Below, one piece after another: positions 39,862-45,399 of a stretch of 45,399 nucleotides of DNA (its first letter is position 1; each line of letters opens with the position of its first letter). A program made the translations under genes and the position numbers. The stretch spans positions 1-45,399 of IMG/VR virus record IMGVR_UViG_3300038553_000011. One strand, written 5' to 3'. The notes beneath the pieces were generated by a model, which was not told the origin of the DNA, ran no database searches, and was given only the letters and a program-made list of their open reading frames with translations. The stretch is from a virus.

Positions 39862-40089
39862 TCAGGGTGGGGGAGGATTGGGTGAGCCGGTTACCTTCAG
39901 GTTCTTGCGGTTGTTGGCCTTGTCGTGCGTGTACTCGTGCTTCACGCCATTATTGACGGTGCCCGAGCGCTCGACCTTAACGAGCCTGCCTTTGGCGTCG
40001 TAGGTGTAAGTGACTGTCTCGGAGGCTAGTGCAGGGGGCGTCATTACGGCGCATGCACAAAATAAGACCCCACAGGATAATACACGCAT
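39862..40089 (-). CDS. Secreted mini-YD-repeat protein
   Basis: The 75-residue protein has a signal peptide (RVLSCGVLFCACAVMTPPAL ASE) and one YD-type unit (VTYTYDAKGRLVKVERSGTV), ending in Pro residues. It is encoded 55 bases upstream of the RHS gene in the same direction, with GGGGGGA before its ATG. Such small YD proteins may help fold or close the RHS shell, or may be remnants of a former toxin gene; both are inference. Confidence 0.72.
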   Translation of the reverse strand: MRVLSCGVLFCACAVMTPPALASETVTYTYDAKGRLVKVERSGTVNNGVKHEYTHDKANNRKNLKVTGSPNPPPP

Positions 40090-40242
40090 ACCGATCCCCC
40101 CAAAAAAAAGGCGGTACAATCTTGCGATTACATCGACTTGAGGTGTTCGCCCGCGCCCGTGACGACTCATTTATCGTTACGCATGAAAGCCCAACTTGCG
40201 ACGAAGCGCAACTGAAATGCTTGGGGACCAGCTCACTAACCA

Positions 40243-40689
40243 TTGATGGTTGAAATGACGCAGGGACTAAAGCATCCTTATAGCTCGATATTCTCCACTC
40301 ACGCTCATGCTTGGAAGGCAGCCGTGGCGCATTTCCCATTAGCGGATCCCTCTGGCTCCAGCTCGATTGTTGCTGCTGTCCAGTGGCTCGAAGGAACGCT
40401 GCTTGGCACCATCGCGACCACGATCGCGGTGATCGCTGTGGCGAGCGTCGGGTTTTTAGCTTTGAGCGGCCGCGTGGATGTTCGGCGGGCGCTGACGGTC
40501 GTGGCCGGATGTTTCGTGCTCTTTGGCGCAACGAGCATCGTCGCGGGGCTGCAATCTGCCATAGCGGGCACGGGCACAGCTGAGATAACTTACTTGGCGC
40601 CTCGGGCTGAGGTATCGCCTTTGACCGCTTTGCCGAAGACCCCGGCCAATCATGATCCTTATGCCGGAGCGGCCGTGCCGACCCGCTGA
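40243..40689 (+). CDS. Orphan TrbC/VirB2-type pilin-like protein
   Basis: The product has the TrbC/VirB2 pattern: two hydrophobic helices separated by a short basic loop. It reads TIATTIAVIAVASVGFLALS, then GRVDVRRALTVVAGC and VLFGATSIVAGLQSA. In type IV secretion, VirB2 is the pilus subunit. No other VirB or Trb gene is nearby, so it is an isolated copy. The start is uncertain; ATG at 40243 or 40255 or GTG at 40324 are possible. Confidence 0.75.
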   Translation: MMVEMTQGLKHPYSSIFSTHAHAWKAAVAHFPLADPSGSSSIVAAVQWLEGTLLGTIATTIAVIAVASVGFLALSGRVDVRRALTVVAGCFVLFGATSIVAGLQSAIAGTGTAEITYLAPRAEVSPLTALPKTPANHDPYAGAAVPTR

Positions 40690-40785
40690 CATTGCGCTCG
40701 CGCCCGGCATGTTCTGGGGCGGGCTTCGCGAACCGGGCAACGATCGACCTGATCTCCAGCTCCGTTCAGCGCCCCGAACATTGCG

Positions 40786-41109
40786 TTATTGGGCGGCTAG
40801 ATGCCCGAGGCCTCTCAGAAACTCAGCTCCCTCAGCGGTTTCGAATGCGAGGACATCCCGCTTGTCCTTCTCACTTCGGACGCGCCTGGTAAGTCGCAGG
40901 CCGGCCAATGTGTTGAGTCCACGCGTGACAACAGGCTTACTCACCCGAAGCTTCTTGGCCAGCGCGCGGACCGTCTGCGGCCCGTCGAAGTGAATGAGAA
41001 GCAGCATAGCCAATTGCCGGTTGGTCAGGTCTGGAACTCCGGCTCGCACATAGGTGACGATTGTATCCTTCCACTTCGACAGCAACGGCTGATTGGCACT
41101 GCGCTCCAT
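40786..41109 (-). CDS. MarR-family transcriptional regulator
   Basis: This 107-residue protein is a compact winged helix: LTNRQLAMLLLIHFDGPQTV, then RALAKKLRVSKPVVTRGLNT as the recognition helix and RVRSEKDKRDVLAFE as the wing. It is short for a MarR protein but complete. A 22-bp near-perfect palindrome lies about 57 bases upstream and may be its operator. Confidence 0.83.
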   Translation of the reverse strand: MERSANQPLLSKWKDTIVTYVRAGVPDLTNRQLAMLLLIHFDGPQTVRALAKKLRVSKPVVTRGLNTLAGLRLTRRVRSEKDKRDVLAFETAEGAEFLRGLGHLAAQ

Positions 41110-41165
41110 CTTGCTATCCTCTTCCGCGTACCCGATTAGGTATTTCGGCGTTGGACTGACAACGT

Positions 41166-41187
41166 GCGGAAATCCGTGGATATCCGC
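41166..41187. promoter_or_regulatory. Palindromic candidate operator upstream of marR-like gene
   Basis: GCGGAAATCC and GGATATCCGC are 10-bp arms with one mismatch and a 2-base spacer. MarR proteins bind such 18- to 22-bp palindromes, usually in their own promoter. Confidence 0.5.
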
Positions 41188-41275
41188 CCCCGCCGGAGTC
41201 TTGTTTGATTTCAGTATTTTCTTGCTGCGTGGTTCTGAGCGCGCAGTCCGATAGTCGGTCCGCTCAGACGGAGGC

Positions 41276-41467
41276 CTAGTTTACGGGCCCGGCCGGCCGT
41301 TGAAGACGATCAAACCAGTCGGCGATCTCCAGCCAACGCTGAACGCCAGCCGAGTCTCCAGCCTCGGCAAGTGCCTTCACGCGATCGTGGATGACCTCCG
41401 GCGCGCGCTCGCCATGCTGCTTCTCAAGCATGAGAGCTTCGGCCAGGCGCTCCCGCTCTGACTTCAA
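41276..41467 (-). CDS. DUF6961-type small protein
   Basis: The 63-residue protein reads ERLAEALMLEKQHGERAPEV, then IHDRVKALAEAGDSAGVQRW and LEIADWFDRLQ, the signature of a small helical family common in sphingomonads. A TTG at 41467 with GGGAAAG upstream serves as start. It is the last gene of a four-gene minus-strand cluster. Confidence 0.72.
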   Translation of the reverse strand: MKSERERLAEALMLEKQHGERAPEVIHDRVKALAEAGDSAGVQRWLEIADWFDRLQRPAGPVN

Positions 41468-41479
41468 TGAGCGCTTTCC

Positions 41480-41659
41480 CTACTTGCCCTTGAGATATTC
41501 GCGAACGGCTTCGGCCTGATCGCCGACCGCGTCAACGGCCTCTTGCAAGCGTTCCCTGGTCACCCCGAGCGACTGGGTCCAATCACGGACCTCATAGTCC
41601 TCATGCATGTTGATGCGAGCGCGGTCCTGCCCTCCGACCTTGCTTTTATCGTCAGCCAC
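41480..41659 (-). CDS. DUF3606 protein
   Basis: The 59-residue protein reads ADDKSKVGGQDRARINMHED, then YEVRDWTQSLGVTRERLQEA and VDAVGDQAEAVREYLKGK, a clear DUF3606 member. GTG at 41659 is preceded by AAAGGAG. The family is widespread in alphaproteobacteria with no defined role. Confidence 0.85.
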   Translation of the reverse strand: MADDKSKVGGQDRARINMHEDYEVRDWTQSLGVTRERLQEAVDAVGDQAEAVREYLKGK

Positions 41660-41864
41660 TTCTTTCTCCTTTGGGCCCGGCGATCAAGTGAACGAACGAC
41701 ATGCGGGTAGGTTCGGGCCGAAGGCCGAGCGCAGCGACGATGTCCGACGCCGGCGCCTTGAGGTAGTGCCCCAGATTCACTCGCCCCACGCGGCCCTTCG
41801 ATTTGTGCGTGAGCCAAATGAAGCCGTCCTCGTCTGGTCCATCAATCGCAACGATGTGACTCAT
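41652..41864 (-). CDS. Small hypothetical protein
   Basis: This 70-residue protein (IVAIDGPDEDGFIWLTHKSK) has an alternating strand pattern and no recognised family. It overlaps the DUF3606 gene by eight bases and the upstream gene by four, supporting co-expression. Confidence 0.6.
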   Translation of the reverse strand: MSHIVAIDGPDEDGFIWLTHKSKGRVGRVNLGHYLKAPASDIVAALGLRPEPTRMSFVHLIAGPKGERSG

Positions 41865-42082
41865 TCGCTGAACTCGCGCACTCTGACGCGGCGATGATAT
41901 TTCGTGTGTGAGTGATCGGGGATCAGCTGGTGCATGGAACTAGGCGAACCATATGCGCCGGCAAGGGTTCCATCGCTGTCGAAGTAGAGATGCTGGCGGA
42001 GCGACCAAGGGGAGCGCGGCGCCCCGCCAGCGATCAGCGCTGCACCGCGCTGACCCTCTATCCTAGCAAGTTCCGGGCGCAC
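41861..42082 (-). CDS. Small hypothetical protein
   Basis: This 73-residue protein starts with GTG at 42082 and has no strong ribosome-binding site. The middle reads WSLRQHLYFDSDGTLAGAYG and the end is basic. No family was recognised. An ATGA overlap with the downstream gene supports it. Confidence 0.52.
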   Translation of the reverse strand: MRPELARIEGQRGAALIAGGAPRSPWSLRQHLYFDSDGTLAGAYGSPSSMHQLIPDHSHTKYHRRVRVREFSE

Positions 42083-42133
42083 TGTTGTCGAAGCAGTGAA
42101 AATTATCGATTGTTCGGGCGCAGCAAACCAAGA

Positions 42134-42466
42134 TCAAGTCAACTCGAGGTTGCCCGCCTCAAGCCAGCCGAGAATCTCCTCCGCATCCCTGCGGCCGCAG
42201 CTCGGCAATCTGAGCAGGGCTACGAAGGCCGCCTGTCGATCCCGCGATAGCATCGCCGCCCATTCCTTCGGGCTCTGCGGCGAACGTTCAAGGATCCCCC
42301 TTGCACGTGTGCTAAGCCCAGTTTTCAGCTCGGTGCGCAGTATCACTGCTCGCTGGTAAATCACGCTGGCCCGGGCGGCGCTCACCCCAAACACATGGCC
42401 AATGGCCTGATAGGTGGCGCCCGCCTGGCGCATCTCTAGCGCGGTTCTGTGTCTGTCGGTCAGCAT
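42134..42466 (-). CDS. HTH protein, sigma-70 region 4-like
   Basis: This 110-residue protein has an N-terminal helix-turn-helix (DRHRTALEMRQAGATYQAIG, then HVFGVSAARASVIYQRAV) like sigma region 4 or transposase HTH domains. A helical C-terminal half follows. It probably binds DNA as a regulator. It lies divergently from the ParB-like gene, with a 135-base shared upstream region. Confidence 0.7.
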   Translation of the reverse strand: MLTDRHRTALEMRQAGATYQAIGHVFGVSAARASVIYQRAVILRTELKTGLSTRARGILERSPQSPKEWAAMLSRDRQAAFVALLRLPSCGRRDAEEILGWLEAGNLELT

Positions 42467-42601
42467 CGGTGCCCTCCGTCCACAGAACTATTCAGATGTG
42501 CACACGATCTCCACGATTTTCGACCGCCCGCGCGCTTTCGTTAACCGAGAGAGGACCTCCGCCGCAGATGCCTTTTGCCGGACAAGCAGAGGGAAACGAC
42601 G

Positions 42602-43735
42602 ATGAACATGGAGCGAGTTGAGCGAGCGCATGGCATACCGGCAGGCGTCCGAATTTGGCGGCACGGCGGCGAGATCCCCGACTGGATTAAGTCTCAGCTC
42701 GCGGGGTCGATCGCGACGAACGGCACCTTCCTGATCGAGACGCCGCTGGGGCGGCAGCGAGTTCACCGCGGTTACGTTGTCATCGAGCAGGGAGGACTGC
42801 TCTATGCCTGCCCGGCCAGCGAAGCTGCTTCGATAGTTCGAGAGGGCGCAAGCGCGTCGGCGGTGGCTTCCGATCCCGCTATTTTGGTCGGCCCCGGTAA
42901 GTCGCTAAAGACCGCGCGCCGGAGCCTTGGCAACAAGCGCGGAGCTGCAACTTCGAAGCGCACCTTCGCTCCGCCAAGAGGAACAAGGCCCAGCATCGAG
43001 AACGTGCTCGTGGGAGAGCTGCTTATCGATCCGGACTACCAGCGCTCGATTGATACAGAGCCGTCGCGCCGACTGATCGCAGCAATCGCCGCGCGATGGG
43101 ATTGGCGTCTCTGCATGGCCCTATCAGTCTCGCGCCGCGATGACGGAAATTACGTGATCGATGGCCAACACAGGCTGGCCGCAGCGAAACTGCGAGGCGA
43201 CATCGACCAGCTGCCCTGCTGCCTTGTTCGATACTCAGGACCCGCGGAAGAGGCGGCGATGTTCGTCACCGCCAATCGCGTCCGTCGTGCCATCAACAGG
43301 CTTGACGACTTTCACGCCGCCTTGGTGGCCGGCGACGAGGACGCGATCGAGGTGCGGGAGGTGGTTGAGCGCGCCGGACTCAAGGTCGCACGCCAGACAG
43401 GCTCGCAAGCATGGCGACCCGGGGAAGTCGCCTTCACCAGCAGCGTGCAGTCCGTGCTCGGCAAGCATGGCGATGACATTGTGGTGGAGAGTCTGAAAGC
43501 CATCGCCGACGCGTTTCCGGGTGAGGTACTGTCGAACGGAGCCTCGATCTTCCTCGGTCTATCTCGCATCCTGGTTCATCCTCCTGAAGATCTCGACCGC
43601 GAGCGGCTCTTCAAAGCACTGGGCGCGCATTCTATGAAACAGTGGGGCGCGTTCGTTCAGCAGGTGAAGGGCGGAGACTTGCGTGCGCAGGTCATGCGAC
43701 AGGCACTACTCGCCGCTTATTCCCTCCTAGAATAA
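42602..43735 (+). CDS. ParB/Srx-like protein with DGQHR motif
   Basis: This 377-residue protein has an N-terminal domain (residues 1-80) with PLGRQRVHRGYVVIEQGGLL. From about residue 128 a ParB/sulfiredoxin-like fold follows (NVLVGELLIDPDYQRSI, then VIDGQHRLAAAKLRGD with DGQHR at 187-191). The DGQHR box resembles the phosphate-binding GxxR box of ParB-type enzymes and DndB-like proteins. No ParA partner is adjacent, so partitioning is unlikely; a regulatory or DNA-linked role is open. GGGAAACGACG precedes the ATG. Confidence 0.72.
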   Translation: MNMERVERAHGIPAGVRIWRHGGEIPDWIKSQLAGSIATNGTFLIETPLGRQRVHRGYVVIEQGGLLYACPASEAASIVREGASASAVASDPAILVGPGKSLKTARRSLGNKRGAATSKRTFAPPRGTRPSIENVLVGELLIDPDYQRSIDTEPSRRLIAAIAARWDWRLCMALSVSRRDDGNYVIDGQHRLAAAKLRGDIDQLPCCLVRYSGPAEEAAMFVTANRVRRAINRLDDFHAALVAGDEDAIEVREVVERAGLKVARQTGSQAWRPGEVAFTSSVQSVLGKHGDDIVVESLKAIADAFPGEVLSNGASIFLGLSRILVHPPEDLDRERLFKALGAHSMKQWGAFVQQVKGGDLRAQVMRQALLAAYSLLE

Positions 43736-43866
43736 CACGCCATCGAGCGGCCATAACCTCAGTTGTTCAGGCCGGGTTCGCAATCGGGTTTCGCCGCGCG
43801 GCGCGCCTCTTCGTGAATCCGGTCGCCAGCTGATGGAGACTTGCTAAAGTGGTGGGAAGCCGACCT

Positions 43867-44277
43867 TCAGAACTCGCTGCCCGTCTGAGCCTCAGTTATC
43901 AGGGTGGATATTGCTGTCAGCAGCTGAGCCGGCGCGTAGGGCTTCTGGACTACGAGGCTCTTCGGCACCCCCTGTGCGGACCAGTCTTGTGCGCTATCCG
44001 CGGTGGCATAAACGACAGGTAAGTTGGGTTTCAGCTCTCGGGCATGCCGCGCAACGTCCCAACCGCTCGGGCCGTCGCCCATGCGAACGTCCGTGACCAA
44101 ACCTGCTAGCTCCTCGGAGCGGGCGTCCAATAACGCCATGGCCTCTTCCCCATCGCCAGCTGTCACGACGGTATAGCCACCGCCCTCAAGCGTGTCCTGA
44201 GTCGAGAGCAGAACAAGAGGCTCGTCCTCGACCAAGAGCACATGGATCTGATTGCTCAAAGGAGCGCCCCTATACAC
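43867..44277 (-). CDS. Single-domain response regulator
   Basis: This 136-residue receiver domain has Glu17 and Asp18 (acidic pocket), Asp63 (phosphorylation site, TDVRM), Thr92 (YATADS) and Lys112 (QKPY). It has no output domain, so it probably works by binding partners, as in stress-response phosphorelays of alphaproteobacteria. No histidine kinase is nearby. A TTG start after residue 6 is possible. Confidence 0.85.
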   Translation of the reverse strand: MYRGAPLSNQIHVLLVEDEPLVLLSTQDTLEGGGYTVVTAGDGEEAMALLDARSEELAGLVTDVRMGDGPSGWDVARHARELKPNLPVVYATADSAQDWSAQGVPKSLVVQKPYAPAQLLTAISTLITEAQTGSEF

Positions 44278-44313
44278 GGAAGCGAGCCGGTGAACCCACC
44301 TGCGGGCGCCGTC

Positions 44314-44568
44314 TCAAGCTGCGTCATTGGCACATGGCATGGCTGCTGCTTCCGAACCGACGAAGCGCAGCGAGAAGAGCGTCAGTCCGGCCGCATTTGC
44401 GACCGTCACGCCGAAATCTTTCTTGCCCCAAAACTCGCCAGCGGCCTCGCATACCAGCTGACCAGCAAGCTTTACCGCTTCGCATTTTGCGACAGCAATA
44501 TCCGCCACCTCGACACCGTCGTCATCTGGCGACGAGCCATCATCCACATGGAAGGAATATCGAGGCAT
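44314..44568 (-). CDS. DUF6894 protein
   Basis: The 84-residue protein begins PRYSFHVDDGSSPDDDGVEV, then AKCEAVKLAGQLVCEAAGEF and W, then VTVANAAGLTLFSLRF. This is the DUF6894 pattern found in rhizobia and sphingomonads, often near stress or signalling genes. Function is unknown. Confidence 0.78.
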   Translation of the reverse strand: MPRYSFHVDDGSSPDDDGVEVADIAVAKCEAVKLAGQLVCEAAGEFWGKKDFGVTVANAAGLTLFSLRFVGSEAAAMPCANDAA

Positions 44569-44707
44569 CGCAGCACTCCAGCCCAGGCGGGAGCACGATG
44601 TCTCTCAGCCGTCCGGGCCTGAAAACTCGCCGGACGATTTCCGAGGACTACGCCAGAATCGAGCTATTTGATACTAAGTAATAGCCACCGATTTGACCGC
44701 ACAAGCT

Positions 44708-44947
44708 TCACAGGCTCCACCATGCGCGCTCGGCATCGTCCAGCGCCTCCAGCGTCTCGCTATCGGCGCCCTTGTCGATCATGCGCTTGCGCACCTCCTC
44801 CGGGCTCCCTTGCATTGGAAATGCCGGGTCGCGACGCGCCGCGCCGGCGACCTCATCGATCCAATCGCCGTGCCCGCGCTGAGCAAGGAGCCATTGACCG
44901 AAAGCCTCGCGCTTCGGCCGGTATCTTTGCTGATCACCGTTCACCAC
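44708..44947 (-). CDS. YozE/SAM-like small protein
   Basis: The 79-residue protein reads REAFGQWLLAQRGHGDWIDE, then VAGAARRDPAFPMQGSPEEV and LEALDDAERAWW, matching YozE-like SAM-domain proteins common in sphingomonads. GTG at 44947 is the start. Role unknown. Confidence 0.75.
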   Translation of the reverse strand: MVNGDQQRYRPKREAFGQWLLAQRGHGDWIDEVAGAARRDPAFPMQGSPEEVRKRMIDKGADSETLEALDDAERAWWSL

Positions 44948-45018
44948 GAATCTCCTTGCCGACTCGAAGCCGATGCAAATACACGATGTTCCCTTTATGT
45001 TCTACGGGATCGAGTCGC

Positions 45019-45399
45019 ATGGGTTGGAACGACTTTAGCTTGCCGGCGTGCGGAGAGGTGCATTCAAATGGTGACGGGACCTGCCGGCAATGCGAGCTGG
45101 CGTTATGCCGTCCGGGCGACCCGCTGCGACTGGTTCGCGAACCGACGAACATCCACGATCGTAACGCCATCGCGATCGTCACCGAGCGCGGGGTGCGCGT
45201 CGGTTACCTCAGTCGCCAGTATGCTTCGGTCTGGGCAAGCAAGCTGGATCGCGGGGCGGAGCCGAAGGTCATAGTTGAACGGATCAAGGGTGCGACGCTG
45301 CCAGGCGCGATGCTCGGGCTCGTGATGCGGCTGAACCTCGAAGGCGAGGAGCCGGAGCTTCCGTGCGATCCTGATCAGGTTGTGCGATGGGTCGCATAG
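45019..45399 (+). CDS. HIRAN-domain protein
   Basis: This 126-residue protein contains a HIRAN domain (GDPLRLVREPTNIHDRNAIA, then IVTERGVRVGYLSRQYASVW). HIRAN domains bind DNA 3' ends or damaged DNA in eukaryotic and bacterial repair proteins. Two Cys pairs near the N-terminus (PACGEVH, TCRQCELALC) may bind zinc. The stop codon is the last codon of the window. An ATG at 44987 would add an unrelated N-terminus. Confidence 0.8.
   Translation: MGWNDFSLPACGEVHSNGDGTCRQCELALCRPGDPLRLVREPTNIHDRNAIAIVTERGVRVGYLSRQYASVWASKLDRGAEPKVIVERIKGATLPGAMLGLVMRLNLEGEEPELPCDPDQVVRWVA

Noticed and set aside
44598-44681. 27-codon plus-strand frame with a GGGAG upstream
   Set aside because: It is too short to judge and has no recognisable pattern or coupling to neighbours.
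40090-45399. A right-end att repeat or tRNA fragment
   Set aside because: No tRNA 3' end or direct repeat of the window's left edge was found by eye; the left att site is probably outside the window.

Overview
The window is about 35 kb of a lambda-like (siphovirus-type) prophage, followed by an inserted secreted RHS/YD-repeat polymorphic toxin locus and about 5 kb of accessory or chromosomal genes. GC-rich base composition, frequent GTG/TTG starts and the flanking small families (DUF3606, DUF6961, DUF6894 and YozE-like types, recognised by eye) point to an alphaproteobacterium, most likely a sphingomonad. No tRNA, rRNA, CRISPR array or complete insertion sequence was seen. All family names come from reading the translated sequence, not from a database search.

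Layout. (1) 1-2579: a P4-type tyrosine integrase followed by two small membrane-anchored cargo genes. Each cargo gene starts on a one-base overlap with the stop codon of a copy of the integrase C-terminal tail, and the second tail copy is only a remnant. (2) 2775-7259, minus strand: twelve tightly overlapping early genes, mostly unknown, ending with a TraR-like zinc finger protein and an AlpA-like regulator next to the integrase. (3) 7260-8360: the immunity region. An autocleavable CI/LexA-type repressor gene lies between two outward-facing promoters that share a 26-bp inverted repeat, with a 15-bp palindromic operator in each -35/-10 spacer. The leftward transcript begins with a hairpin that buries the first Shine-Dalgarno; the rightward cro-like gene appears leaderless. 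(4) 8366-12935: replication genes (CHC2/Toprim primase, DUF3987 protein, and a gene carrying eleven TGTCGCA iteron-like repeats) and small unknown genes. (5) 12936-23318: candidate cos region, small and large terminase, gpW-like connector, portal, a ClpP protease/major capsid fusion with a probable internal start, decoration and connector proteins, tail tube, and tail chaperones G and G-T made through a -1 frameshift at A_AAA_AAC. (6) 23476-35498: the tail genes, interrupted by two cargo genes (a multi-TM protein and a lipoprotein), then tape measure, distal tail proteins, a 1451-residue glycine-tipped fibre protein, a DUF4376 protein and a holin-like protein. No endolysin is visible.

(7) 35509-40089, minus strand: a 75-residue secreted mini-YD protein, a 1364-residue RHS protein with a signal peptide, and a two-TM putative immunity protein. 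The toxin tip and immunity gene are strikingly AT-rich compared with the rest. (8) 40243-45399: an orphan VirB2-like pilin, a MarR regulator with a palindromic candidate operator, a four-gene cluster containing DUF3606 and DUF6961 proteins, a sigma-region-4-like HTH protein, a ParB-like DGQHR protein, a single-domain response regulator, DUF6894 and YozE-like proteins, and a HIRAN-domain protein. The right end of the prophage is not defined by a visible att repeat.

Taken together, the phage appears inducible through RecA-stimulated CI cleavage. It carries cargo at four separate slots: behind the integrase, at two places in the tail operon, and where an endolysin would be expected.
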